Source of the DNA: Coriaria nepalensis
Taxonomy: Eukaryota; Streptophyta; Magnoliopsida; Cucurbitales; Coriariaceae
DNA length: 64,000 bases
NCBI GenBank assembly: GCA_027186245.1
Contig: CP114488.1
Location: 4,042,501-4,106,500 of the forward strand
Direction: 5' to 3'
Every line of letters starts with the position of its first letter. The first letter of the stretch is position 1. Of this stretch, positions 22,680 to 35,649 are shown piece by piece. The position numbers and the translations under genes are program-made. Below the pieces are notes generated by a model. That model saw only the letters and a program-made list of their open reading frames with translations, made no database searches and was not told the origin of the DNA.

Positions 22680-25600
22680 GAGATGAGGATGGGATGGAAG
22701 GGCTGTAGAGTGTAGAGTGTAGAGTGGGGCTCTTCTAAGCTTCCCACCATAAACTTTCTTATTGGTTGAGAACTAAGATTAGATCCCAAGATTTTTTTCT
22801 TTCTTCTTTATTTTATTAATATATTTTTCTATTTATTTTAATTTTTTAAATAAATATTTAAATTTATAGATAGTAAGTAGACATACCTAAAAGTAGGTTA
22901 TATAGTCAACTCGAGGCACCGCTTTCCTTTGCTAGAGTTAAATGAGATGAGTTATCGAAAATGGAAAATTTTCTTAAAGTCAAATTGAATATAAATTTAG
23001 TGCACAGGATGGGAAAAAAAAGAAAAAAAAATAGTCTATATATATATATATAATGAATTTATAATTTATAATTTATAATTTATAAAGAATAAAAATAGTA
23101 AATGGATTTTGAAAATATAAGAGAAATTGAATGAAAAGAAAAATGATGAGAGAGTGATTTGAATTCATAATCTTATTAAAATTAAAATCTAAAATTAATA
23201 ATATTTATCATTATATTATTATATTTTTTTTATAAGAATTATTTTAATTATATATAATTATTTTATTAACTTATAATAATAAACATGACGAAAATTAGAA
23301 GAAGAAATTACCGGCCCCGCCCGCCCCTCCATAAGGTTACTTTTGTACTTTTGCCTGGTTGACTTCCTTAAGGATTAAAATTTAATATTTTGCTTTTAAA
23401 GATTAATTACGACAAAAATATTTTTTTTTTTTATCACTGTGATTTTCGATCTTATAACAAGTTATTTCTTTTGTTCATATACATCTTCGTGGTTTTATGT
23501 CGTGTTTCATACCCCTTTAGTTTTATTGATTTTTTGTTCGATTATTTTCTTGTAGGTACAATTCCCATCTAAAATTTATGATTTGTTTTTTAATCAATTC
23601 AATGAATATAGAACAATTTAATCTATTTGAAAATTTGAGTCTTACGTTAGAGAAGCTCTAGAAATATAGTTTTGAATATATTAAAATATTTCAGGAGCTT
23701 TCTAGTCATTAATATTTCTTCATGATGTCTAAATATGAGTAAATACATTTCAAACATCCATTAAAAAATTATTAATAATTTTATCAAGAAAACTCTAAAT
23801 TAACACCATAAATTCTAATATAAATCAAAGTCCTCGGAATTTCATGTTAGAATATATCACCATATTGAAAATATATTCCGGTCAAATTAATCAGATTCTA
23901 ATTTAATAGAACAAATATTTTATATGATATTATTTTTGTATAAATATTAGTAAATTATTATTAACATTAATAAAAATCAGTTATTTATTATCATGTTTAT
24001 TAATTTTATTAAATTTAATATTATATATTCTATAAATATATATAATGATAAAATCTAGGATCTTTAGTTATGCACTCTAGAGATCATACTAGTAGAGACT
24101 GGTGTCGCTAAAAACTCTTCAGATATAAAGGGTTCATCATTGTCATAAGATTTTAAGAATGGACATCGATTGATTCGCATGTAGTTCATCACCTAATTGT
24201 TAGGTTGGCTGATCTCACAGCCAAAAGTGTTAGTGGAACAGTATGTGATTGTGTGGATGCTTAGTAGAAATTAAGAGTGTTGAATATGATACTTAGATAA
24301 TAATTAATGATAATTAATATTGATTGTTAATTAAAATTATCTAGTAACTATTTTACATGTGATCTTCAGACCTAAGATACCATGGTTCCTTGAATAAAGG
24401 ATTTCATGTTTTGACATCATTCTATTTAGCCCTAGCCATGGGTGAACACGGGGTGAACCGTTGGGCATGAAGTATTGTGCAAGAAAGTTGTGATTGGTCA
24501 AGAGGGAATCCATCGCTTCCGTATTTTGAAAAATGCCATATAGATTATATATTTTATTGAACAACGAATTTCTATAGAGTGAAATAGTATGAAATGAATT
24601 TCTGTGAATCAATTGTTAATGTTTAATAAAGATATAATGATCCATATTATTTGTCTATTAGAATTTAATAGTTAAACCATGTCGTTTGATAAATCCAGAT
24701 ATTGACAAGATGAAATTATTGTTATTGTAAACTTACTATAGTCATAATAAGTTTTTTTGGAAGATGATACTTCTCATCTTCCGGGTAGTCTTGATACTTT
24801 GCTAGAAAACAATATGAACTTAGAGGTTTAAAATTATTTAATCATGAAATGATTAAGTTAACTCTTTACTTTAAAATGTGGTTTTAAATTAAAAAATTTT
24901 AATTTAAAATTAAATAAAATCATAAAATTGTTTATGAAATTCTTCTGCCGGCATAATGTAGAACATAATCAGTCATACACATAAAGTTCGTAGTAACTTA
25001 GTTAAAGTTTCATCGGAGAAAATGGAATAATATACCAAAACCATGTTAGGGGTAAATAGTAATTTGACTATAAAGGTAAAATGGTATTTATTAATTTAAT
25101 ATAATGCAGTTATACTAGTACAACTAAGTATCATATTAATTTAATTACAAATTAATAAGTTACATAGGAACTTTATTTAATTATAAAAGTATCGTAAACA
25201 TTCACATTAATAATCGAACATTAAAGGATTAATGAGATGAATTATTAATTGAATTTTTATGGGCAAAATTAATTAAATAGTTGATTAAATATCCATGAGT
25301 ATAACTAATTAGTGTGGCCGGCCATGATATAGGTTTGACATAATTTTATCTTTTAAGAGTTTTAAGAAAAAAGATAACTTAAGGTGATAAAAGTTTTAAG
25401 ATAACTAGGAAACTTAACGTGATTAGGAAATTATAACATAATTGTGCCTATAAATACATCCTAAGATCTTGGCCGAATACATTAAGTCTTCTAAGTCTCC
25501 TTGGCTAAAAATCACAAGAAAGAAAAGAGAGACTTTCACCGTTCCCTTTCCTCAAACTTATCATCTCATGAGTTGAGATCCTAAATAGAAACTTAACTGT

Positions 25601-26600
25601 GTGAAATAAATCATGTGAACTAAGGTTAGAGGGAAAACACATGAGCGCTTCTCCATCTTAATAAGAAGAGTTTTGTAATAAAATAAATAAATTATTTTTC
25701 CTAAACTTTTATTTAATTTGATGAGATTTACCATGCTTTCTGTAAAAGGTTATATGTAGTATAATGTTGTATGATCAATCTTGATAGAAACTATGCATAC
25801 TAGGATATGACCCAAATCAATTTTAAATATTACTTCTGATGCGTTTATCTTTTATTTGATGCATGTGATGTTGGCGGCGGGTTGCCGTTGTGGAAATTCT
25901 ATTCGATTTGGTTTTGTTTTGGATAATTTCCTAAAAATCTAATCTTTCAATTAATTAATTAAAATTTGATTTTGATCGGATAATTGTGATTGGATAATAT
26001 GTTTGATGATGATATGGTAAGTAAAATAATATAAATTTTTTATATATATTTTATTAATACATCAAACATGAAAATTAAATTACCTTAAAAAGTTTTTGCT
26101 TAATTTAATTGGAAAATTTACCTTTTTGGTAAGTGAATTTACAAATTATTTACTTGTGCTATTGAATGATTAAAATGAACTAAACAAGAGTTGACTAGTT
26201 TGAATTCCATGAACATGCATCAAAAAGGTAAAATAAGAAATAATATATGAATAATTAAAATTAGTTTAACATGTTCATGCATTATATGTATGTAATTTAA
26301 TGTGTTAAATGAACATGCACATGATAAATATATATATATGTTTAGTTAAACATGTTATCACATCACATTTAAAGACTACGAGATAGAGCATGATATATAT
26401 ATGTTTGTTGTGATGAGATTTCTTGAAATCATTCCTTTGATTATATTTGGCTGAAATTGGTTGGGAAGTTGTTTTATGGTTTACCTTATAAATATTATAA
26501 TATATGTGATATTTGCATGGACATAGAAAGGGCACAGACACATAGGGACTTATATTTGTATGCCATACCATTCACCTCGATGTTAAATCAGGGGACATGG
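22680..26600. other. intergenic, AT-rich; transposon-like remnants, no gene seen
   Basis: No supported coding region. The block 24050-24620 has a more complex texture, with short open frames but no recognised domain. It may be a non-coding part of a retroelement. The segment 25310-25730 starts TGTGGCCGGCC and contains a TATA-like TATAAATA at 25449-25456, followed by a leader-like region, which is how many LTRs look. Neither end nor partner could be found. A tandem TTATAATTTATAAT-type run lies at 23058-23083. Confidence 0.45.
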
Positions 26601-26639
26601 TTTAGCACCCACTTTTCAAACTCTTACAAGAACTTAATT

Positions 26640-26945
26640 GATATGGTAAAATAACCGGTTAATTTGAGATTGGTACATTTGTAGTATCTGTATATTACTT
26701 GACTACCAACAGAGAGTCACATAATATTGTTATGCAAGAGGCGCCGACCTCCAACATACTTTCCAAGCCTATAGTCAATGCTTCGTATTTGACTTGATTA
26801 TTTGTGCAACGAAAATTAAGATGGAAAGATAAAGTACTATGTATGACTTATGATGGCCTAATAGAGATCCCGACTCCTGCCATGTGTTTGCTATTAGACC
26901 CATCGAAGTGCGATTTCCCGATTCCTCCTAGAGCATAGTTTAACT
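26640..26945 (-). pseudogene. Ty3/gypsy RNase H fragment
   Basis: The minus strand from 26945 encodes a recognisable piece of the RNase H of plant gypsy elements. It reads GGIGKSHFDGSNSKHMAGVG, then SFHLNFRCTNNQVKYEALTI, then GLESMLEVGASCITILCDS. The usual form is FDGS.....AGAG, then CTNNQAEYEAL, then GLE...G...V..DS. It has at least two in-frame stops. No neighbouring reverse transcriptase or integrase was found, so this is an isolated relic. Confidence 0.85.
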
Positions 26946-26949
26946 GTTA

Positions 26950-28050
26950 AACTATAATAGACAAATCATATGAACTATTGTATCTTTAATAAACATAGAC
27001 AGTGAATTTACTAAAACTCTTTTTATACCATACTACCTTGCAAGGATTTCAATGTTCAATAAATTATACAATTCATGGGACTTATTTCCAAATACATAAG
27101 CAATTGATTCCCTCTTGATCACTCACAACTTTTATGTACAACATTTCATACCTAATAGTTCATCTCGTGTTCACCATTGGCTAGGATATAAATCCAAAAT
27201 TTTAAATCCTTCGGACTTAAAAAGGTAAAACATTAAATACCCTCTTTTAATGAATAAATTAATTTATCAATAAAGGATATTCTATCGGATATCTGACCCA
27301 AAAACATCTAAGATGTGAATATCTGATCGGATTTAAATACTTTTGGATAGGTCTAAAGATTTTATATATTTTCAAATATGGTCAGATCCGACCTGACGCA
27401 CCCAATAAGCATGCCTAATCAAACCAATTCCACTCAATAAGAAGAAGAGCTAAGTGCACGAAGTTTGTTGTTTTCTTTTTACTTTTAAATTTGCCAGATA
27501 AAAAAGGTCGGATGGTTAACCCGTATACTAATAGGATCCAGACGTTATAAACTAACCGAAAATGCAAGTTCTAGAGCTTAAATTTAAGTTTTGGAGGCTG
27601 TGGATTGCCATTTGAAAATTTGGGGAGTTCTAACTCGCTTGCAGTTGAGGATTTTTTACTCAATCGCGGACTATGCATGTGACAATATGTGTTCCGATTG
27701 TGGTCGTATTACCAAAGTAAACAGATCAAACAACTTAAAAAAACAACTTTCATTACGGCCCTTCCGAACTAACGAAAAAGACTCATCCCAAAGAGCTCTT
27801 CTATTTATACCGGAGCACTTCAAACTTTTGGTTGAGCCCATAGACTAAATATCCCAATTATACCAGACGCAATGTTGATTTGCAATAGTAAAATTACACA
27901 ACTCATCCAAGATCAAAACTAGCTAGTGACTATTATCATTATCTTGGAAAAATGATATTATTCCATAAAAAGCCTTTGTAATAAAGCAATCATGATTTAT
28001 GTGAAGGGCATGGAGTTCTAAATTATTGAGAGAATAATTCTGATTTCTTA
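26950..28050. other. intergenic; possible LTR-like promoter on minus strand
   Basis: No gene is supported. The segment 27280-27410 (CGGATATCTGACCC.., ending TCCGACCTGACGCACCC) looks like an old dispersed repeat. At 27801-27809 the minus strand reads TATAAATAG, followed by a leader-like sequence toward 27540. This could be a solo LTR remnant or a chance TATA box. The 85-codon frame at 27591-27848 (+) runs over this site and has no recognised similarity. Confidence 0.4.
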
Positions 28051-28053
28051 TTT

Positions 28054-30243
28054 TTACCACGTTTGATCTTCATTTGAATCTCCATTGAAGTGCTCTTCCT
28101 CATCATCGTGCAATCGCTCTTGAGGAACTCTCCATCTCCCTACCTCGTTCCTTGACTGTTCTTCATCAGATGGCAGGTTCTTGTGTTTTCTTTTTATGTC
28201 CTTGAACATAGAAGTTAAGGAGTCTAAATCAGATAAAAGATCACCAGAAAAGAAAAAATACATCGAGCTTCTAGTTAATACCTCTTCAGCAATTCCTTCA
28301 TGCCCAGAGGGGTGATCTTTCTTTCTTGTCTGTAAAGAAGTCTGCTTGGCAGTCTCACCAAATCTTTCTCTTTGAAAGTCTCCATTTCTAATACTAGCCT
28401 CAAGCTGTCAAGGAAATATTAATTCGCAAATGCATCTAGTAACCAAGCAACCAAAGGCGAAGTATAATTAGATGTACAAAGTATGAGATAAATACGAAAC
28501 TGTCAAACTCTCATTAACTCTTATCGGTCATTTTCCTCACCTTAGAAACCAAACAAGAAAAATGTATGTTATTCATGTCTCTTCCCACTCATATTCTCGT
28601 AAACACACAAGGCTGCTCTCTTTCATCCCCCTTCCTGACATTTTCCTGTTACTATCTTTCTTTCCTTTCTATTCTTCTCCGTTAAAGAGAAACAGATTTT
28701 GGGTAAACAGGCTAGTTAGGTAGCATGAAAGAATTGATAAAACTTGTACCTGAATGTGAGCAATGCAGAAAAGAATACTAGCAATGGGAAGCCAGCTATC
28801 CTCAGGTGATAGTGACAAATTTGTCCTAAATCAACCATAGGAAGATAATGCAATGATTAGGTAACAGCTACCAAAAAATAATATGTATACATATATATGT
28901 CATAGCCCAAAAGGGTTTGGTTAAAGCAGAAAAATAAAGGTTTGAAAGCATCAATATCTATATTCTCTGTATATCCTAAGCTTATCTCAGAATGCTTATA
29001 GCTATTTCATGGAAAAGAAAGACAGAGAAGAAAGAAAAAGAAGCACCATAAGAAACACAGGTATTAACTAGTTACGCTGCAAAATAAAAACATGTACAGT
29101 AACTCCAATTTCAGGAGAAACATCGAGTAGAAGAAGCAAGTAAGAAAGAGTGACAATTAACAGTGTGTGAGAAGTTAACACGAGAAAATGAAGTGTACTA
29201 GATAATACTTACATGGAGCTAAAACCTTAAAGAATAATGAATTTCTAAATTCGTTAAAAAAATTGTTGAAAATGGGATCCAAATGTGACATTTCCCAAAT
29301 TCATCTAAAGCCTTCTGCACAACTCCATAATAGCAGTAACATATACACAAATCAGCAAGAAACACAAAACCTATATGAAATGGTTCAGTGAGATCTCTAA
29401 AAATCATTGCACTTTATATAATATGTGTTTGTGTGTGTGTGTGTGTGTGTAGATATATATATATAATTTACCCATTAGAATTATTTAGCAGAAGCACCAA
29501 ATCAGTCAAAGAAAGTCAAGGTCCATATCAACTACACTCCGCCCATTTAGTGCAGAAGTAGCACTTTCTGGCACTAAAAGAGAACAATATAGATGTTAAA
29601 GGCAATATGAGAAATGAAACACACCTCAGATAGGGAGCCAAGTATGCAAGTGAATACACCGCATATCGCCTCTTCCCAGTATCAAGCCAGGCAAAAACCC
29701 AACTCTAATTAATCATAAACACATAAAAGAAAAAGAAAGAAAGAAAAAAAAATCATAATTCAAGAAGAAAAAAAAAAAAAACTAAGAAGGGGGAAAAAAG
29801 AGAGAGAGATATATACCAGCCAATTGAAGTAGGGAATGAAACTTATGATCCCCATAACAGCCAACTTGGCATCGGTGGAATCCATGACAGAATCGCTCTC
29901 ATCGTCGGAAGTACCATTGGTCACGGGAAAAACCAGTGAATTGAGTACGCAAGCTCCGATTGCAAAAACAAAGGGCGCGTCCCCACTCAACTCGGCTCTA
30001 CACCCATTTCTGATTCTCTTCTGATTAGTAGAAACAATAAACAAACGGTTAGCAAGAAAAGGGGGAGAGGAGAAGACGAAGAAGCGACGATAATACCTGA
30101 TGGGAGCTTGCTCTGTACCGAGGATTTAGGGGTTTAAGATTGCCAAGTGAAGGTAAGAAGGTAGAAGATGGGGAGAGACGGGGCTTCAAACTGAGGGCTG
30201 TAGAAGAAGAAGAAAAGAGAGAAGCAGACGAGAGGGGAATCAT
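28054..30243 (-). CDS. predicted plastid protein of unknown function, conserved in plants
   Basis: A five- or six-exon minus-strand gene. Exons: 30243-30097, 30020-29817, 29704-29625, 28825-28750, 28404-28054, all with GT donors, AG acceptors and matching phases. The N-terminus (MIPLSSASLFSSSSTALSLK, rich in Ser/Leu and basic residues, no acids) looks like a chloroplast transit peptide. The middle contains a hydrophobic stretch at exon 2 (FVFAIGACVLNSLVF). After it comes the conserved core AVMGIISFIPYFNWLSWVFA, then WLDTGKRRYAVYSLAYLAPY, then LSLSPEDSWLPIASILFCIA, then HIQLEASIRNGD. The tail is charged. Two ends are possible. Reading through the last exon gives 285 residues. Removing an 81-base in-frame intron (28281-28201; GTATTA..TTCAAG with a T-rich tract) gives 258. 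I recognise the core as present in other plants but know no function. Start: the ATG at 30243 is the first in frame. Confidence 0.8.
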
Positions 30244-31224
30244 CAGGTTTGAAGAGTCTTGAATGAGCAATCATAGTAGGAGAGCAAATCGGAGTATGGA
30301 TTATAGAACACCATAGCCGAATCACTCTCTGCTTTATTGGGAAAGCGTGTCCCGGTCTCGGTCAAACAGCTTTTCTAATATATATATATATATAATATTT
30401 TTTTTTGGTTATATTTATCATTTTAGTCCCTTGTTTTTTATTTTTTATTGGCAAAGTCATTTTAGTCCCTTCACCATTTTCTCAAATCGGCCTTTAAACT
30501 TTGAGTTGATCAATTTCATCTTCTAAGTTCACAAAATCTTCTACTTTTACTCTAGAGATAAAAAGTAAAATCCAAAACAATATACATAATATCATTTAGC
30601 ATATATATGTATGTATATATATATATACTGTGGCGCTGAAGAACTATGGCATGAAGGGCTGCTAATCCACCTTTCTTCTTCTTCTTCTTTGTAGGGTATG
30701 AAGATCATTCTTTATCATGCGTGAAGATCAAATTATTATAGGTCGCGATGTTTTTTCTTTATCCTTCCAACTCCATTCATTATTTATTTTTCGCAGTTGC
30801 TTATGGTTTAGGTCGTGAATCCTCCATTTTTCTTCTTCTTCCTTCAAGGCTTCAGAGCATGAATCTTTTCAAAATTTCGGGTAAGAATCTTGTCTTTTTT
30901 TCCTTAAGAAATAAACATTTCCTCTTCTTCTTCTTCTACTGCTAATGAGTATGATTTTCTTCTTTTCTGAAAATTTCTCTGTGAAAAAAATTTCTTCGAT
31001 AACGAGTTTGTTCAATTTATTTCTGTACAATTTTCTTCTATTTGCTCTAAATTTATGTCGATATGACTAGGTGTTATTTCCTTTTTTCAGCTAAGATTTT
31101 GTTTAATAATAGTGAAGAAATTTAAGGGAAATTTTATGTAATTAACTTGGTTGGCCCTTTGATTTTGATCAATTATTTGGCCACATTGTTTTTTGTTATT
31201 TCTTGCTCAAAGCATGGTGAAGTA
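30244..31224. other. intergenic upstream of the plastid-protein gene
   Basis: This holds the promoter side of the minus-strand gene at 28054-30243 and AT-rich sequence. Text near 30420-30480 (TTTTAGTCCCTT twice) is typical of old transposon remnants. There is an AT-dinucleotide tract at 30380-30394 and another near 30602-30626. No gene was recognised. Confidence 0.45.
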
Positions 31225-31436
31225 CAAGTGATAATTGGAGAACCTAGCTTGTTCATGTCAAGGTGATAATTGGAGAACCTAGCTTGTTCATGTCAAGATG
31301 ATAATTGGAGAACCTAGCTTGTTCATGTCAAGGTGATAATTGGAGAACCTAGCTTGTTCATGTCAAGGTGATGATTGGAGAACCTAGCTTGTGCATGTCA
31401 AGATGATAATTGGAGAACCTAGCTTGTTCATGTCAA
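31225..31436. repeat. 35-bp tandem repeat, six units
   Basis: The unit GATAATTGGAGAACCTAGCT plus TGTTCATGTCAAGGT (35 bases) recurs with constant spacing. Copies of TGATAATTGGAGAA start at 31229, 31264, 31299, 31334, 31369 (one change) and 31404. Units differ only by G/A at one site and single substitutions. Near-perfect homogeneity suggests a recent minisatellite. Length 35 is not a multiple of 3, so it is not a coding repeat. Confidence 0.95.
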
Positions 31437-32159
31437 GTTGCAGGGTACCAAAATGTATTCAACAATATTACACAAGGAGTTATTCACATCGTATGACATT
31501 TGCAACGGTAAGTGCAAGAATTTCTCTAACCATGTCAAAGTTCTATAACCATAAATCCAAATCCATAACAAGCTTAGGAGATTTTCTTTTGCTGAAGCCA
31601 TTGCTAACATTTTTTAGCAGAAAATTTTTCTAGAGATTTTCTTTTGCTGCATTTGGAAGCTCCAATTTGAATACAAGCTAATTAATTTAATTAGCTATGC
31701 ATTATGAAAAAACTATGATTTTTTTCTCTTTCTTTTTGTTTTTGTCCCTCAAATATCTTCATTCATAAGACCTTATTTCTGTTTATACTTAGTGAAGAAT
31801 AATCAAATAAAGTGGCCTGAAATATTTTGATTAAGATGTTCTAGAAAGCTAATGCTTGTAGAAGTCCTTACATTCTAATTGTTCCAAAAAAAGATGTTCC
31901 AAAATTTCAACATCATAGAAATTTCAATCTAATTGTTTCAAGAATTCCAACATCCTGACATACTAATCATTGCACCGCAACATAAAAAATGCTCAAACCT
32001 GCCAAAAGAACAGACATGAATTACCCTTTTGAAGTTTGCATGATATAAGTATATTTATCTGTTGATCATACCATATAGTCCTATGGTAAGTTTTCTGTCT
32101 TTTCCTCTTTTCATCGTGACTCTTTATTCTATAGCATTTGTGAGTCATTCATTGTTTTC

Positions 32160-33920
32160 TCAAATTTAGAGGATCACAGGCTTCTTCATGGTTTGTCAAG
32201 GTAGGTTGTACGACATGAGTATCAATGAATTCTTCAACATTCATACCCTCCATACCTTTTTCAATGAGTTCTAATGCCTCCTTTAACTTACCTTTCATAA
32301 TTTTGGTCCCATCATTAGTCAATAAAGCTTAATCAAAAATTTGAAACTCCAAATGATTCGATTCTCTCATGTGGAAAGGACGAGTTGCTTTCATACTCTA
32401 TCAAGAAGAACCATTGAAACTGTGTAATGTTACTTTTTTTGGCAACTTTAGTCCATCTAGTCACAATATACTTCTCAGGAATCAAATTCACATTATTAAC
32501 TGATAATATCCTCAAAACATGTCGACATAACAATTTCAATATATCATACAACTTACAACTACATGAAATAATGAGTTAGTCTAGATCAAGCTTCACCATA
32601 TGTGTCCTTCTATTTCCATGCTGACAAAGTGAATAGATAGACTCATTTTCATGACGATTTTCTTCAATAAACTCAACCTCATAGATGCAACCACCTCTAT
32701 CTCAAACAACTTAAATATAGCAATAGTATACACATTTGTTGCATCACTTAATATGCCTTCATAGCGTGCAGCTTTAGAAAATTCATCAATTCATGCAATA
32801 AAAATCATTATTCAATTCATTTTGACGCATCTCAATTATTTTATCCTCATAAAATTGGATAATTTGGATAAATGGCATAGACTTCTTCATTAGTTGATGG
32901 AAAACATTATTAATACTTTCACTTCTTTGACTAGATTTCATCTTTTTTGAAAATATATCACCACTAAAAGTCGAGCACTACTTTTCATGAATCTTATATA
33001 ACCGATTAAGTTATTGATGATCCTGTAGATTATATTTATTTATCAAATCACTCCAAGTGATCTCAAACTCTTCTTCATGTATACAATCAAATAAACATAT
33101 GTTAAATCTCCATTTGAAAACATCAATGCTCAAGAGCTTGGAAAGGTATTGCCTAGCATTTTTACTAATATGCCACAAACAAAGTCAATGGCAGGACTCT
33201 GGAAACATTCTTTAATAGCATTGGCTATGGTTTGATCTTGGTCAGTGAAGATACTTTGTGGTTGTTTATCCCCCATCGATGTCAAAAAGGTTTGAAAACA
33301 TAGGATCATCACATTGTCTCATTCTAAAATAGTAATAAATTGTTTGTCCATCTCCAGCTTCAATCATTTCTTTTCTTGTTATCCTCAAGAAGTTGTAAGA
33401 ATCAGGTTTGAGAAATCCCACATTATTTGTTCCACCAACTTCTTTTGAAATACACCGAAATGATTGAGTAGGCTTGATTCCAGTACTAACCATTGTTTTT
33501 ATTGTATTTCCTTGAGTTTCCAATATATTTGTTCCCGATCTTAAATTACAAACCTGATCGGGACTAGCAAGCTCATGATTATGTATATCGTTAAAAATAG
33601 ATACACTCCAAACCCCATCTCTTAGGTCAAATCAAACTTTGGTTAAACAGCCCGTTCTTGTATCTAGCTGATTTTTTATTGTCACCTTACATAGATCAGA
33701 AAACTCTCTAAACCTTGCTTTGAACACAAAAAATCTCTTTGCTTAATTACTCTTTGCTAAACCCTTTTCTCAATGCATATCTATAATATAGATGATATGC
33801 TTCTTCTCCAGAATTTACACTCATCCCCAACTTAATCTCTTCATATTTTTCACCTAAATTAATAAATCCAGAACTTTCTCTCTTCTCAACCACTCCTTTG
33901 GTGCTACTTGGTATATCCAT
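32160..33920 (-). pseudogene. FAR1-RELATED SEQUENCE-like gene, decayed
   Basis: A minus-strand FRS-type sequence starts at ATG 33920 (MDIPSSTKGVVEKRESSGFI). The FAR1-domain start follows (GEEAYHLYYRYALRKGFS). At 33530-33270 comes the conserved spacer: QGNTIKTMVSTGIKPTQSF, then GGTNNVGFLKPDSYNFLRIT, then GDGQTIYYYFRMRQ. The MULE-derived core is near 33290-33130 (FLTSMGDKQPQSIFTDQD, then ANAIKECF). Beyond it the frame is lost, and the sequence continues with LCLWHI-type text in another frame. The SWIM zinc finger tail is at 32551-32400 (KLLCRHVLRI, then IPEKYIVTRWTKVAKKSN). The C-terminus reads GKLKEALELIEKGMEGMNVE near 32300-32230. FAR1/FHY3 proteins are transposase-derived transcription factors in light signalling. 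Stops and frameshifts make this copy a pseudogene, either of an FRS gene or of a FAR1-type MULE. Confidence 0.82.
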
Positions 33921-35649
33921 TTCAATAACCTAGAACTATCATGAAAAAAAAAGTGCAATTATAACAAACAGAGTAAAATGCTTGATTGCACTAGAGATCA
34001 AAAGTAATCTCATATAGTAATATTTGAAAGACTAATTAAAAGTATATGATGATGGGTAGGTCCAATGCATCAGAAATGACATCGGGTATCATTGATCCAA
34101 GAAAACAGTACAATTTCTTCACTAGAGCAACCAAAATCAAAGCAGGAAAAAATAAAAACCATAGCCGTTGTGACAACACATTCCAAATCTAGAAAAAAAT
34201 TTCACATCAAACTGATTAAGACATTACTGAAGCAAAAATTTTCAGAAACAAAAAAATTCACAAAAAATGAGATGAAACCCATAAGCGATTAAAAGAAGGA
34301 GAAGAAGAAATAGTTCACAAGATTTTTACCTGACTTTCGAGATATTCACACCATAAGACATTTGAAGGAGGAAGAAGAAAAAGAATGGAGTTGAGTTCTA
34401 TAAGCAGTAAAACTTCAGGGTTCTTCAATCGGTGAGTTCTTCCAGGCTCAAGCAATTAATAATGGAGTTGGTGGGGCAGACTGCAGAATATGTCGTGATT
34501 TTTGTCTGAAAGAGAGGAAGGGCAAATTGAGTAAACCTTTTTTTAATCTATTTCTTTTAGTCCATTTAACAGGTGTCTGTGTCTGATTTGTTGGGCTCAC
34601 CACATAGACATGACATGTGGAGTTACTGAAACATGGGATCCTTTCTCTATAATCAAACTTCTTCAAATATTTTTATTTTATAATAAATTCAACATTAAAT
34701 ATAAATTCATAATTATTCTCATCTTTATTTTAAAAAAAATATTTACTCCATCACATATTAAATTTTATAATTAAACTTCCTTAAATATATATAAAATGTA
34801 TAAAACTTATATTCTCCTATCGCACGGGTTAGACTAGACAGCTTATATATAATAAAACTAACACTTAAACACATAACTCTTCCACATGTATATTTTTAGT
34901 TTTCTATAGCATCTCTTTTGACAAAATATTTATCTCTTTATCTTAATAGTTATTTTCTTACATAATAACGTAACGTGGTTCCTTTCATGTTTTTAATCAC
35001 TTGCAATAGCCTCTTTTTTTTTTTTTTATACGATTTGGGATGCCAACAAACAACCCATTTGTTTTCATTCAATGAAATGTTTGTATTTAATATAAAGAGG
35101 TGAAACCTAACTTGATTTGGGATGCAACTTAATGTGGAAAAAAAAAAAAAAGCCTTATATATATAAATAGATCAATCTACATATCTCAACTACATATTGA
35201 GAAAAAAGTTTGTCTTTATCTCCATTCTCGGCCAAGTTTCAAAGTAATAGGATGTTATACATAAGCAGCCGTGACACACAACATATATATATACATAAGC
35301 AGTTATAAGGGTAAGTATTCATTGAACTTTATTTTTATTGCTAATAGATTATTGTTCTACACAACCGGATCTACTTTTAAGAAAACAATTACTTCTTAAC
35401 ATGGTCGATAATTAGAAGAAGTATCATTGTGTTGCTAAACTTCTCGATTACAATAACGATTAACATAAAAGTTATAAGAATTTGGAATGTGCTTAATCTC
35501 AAAATAAATGATGAATAGGTAAGTATGGACATGATTATACTTGATAAAAATGTAAGTCTACTATATAATTGAACAATGGAATCCCCTTTCTCAATAATTT
35601 GTATATTTTAGTCTTTATCACCCTATACTACCGTGTTCATTATACCTAC

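Noticed and set aside
24337..24612. 91-codon minus-strand frame in the intergenic region
   Set aside because: No domain recognised and the surrounding sequence looks like a non-coding retroelement remnant; not supported as a gene.
31225..31436. Possible CRISPR array because of regular 35-bp spacing
   Set aside because: The units are contiguous without unique spacers and the genome is a plant nuclear one; it is a minisatellite.
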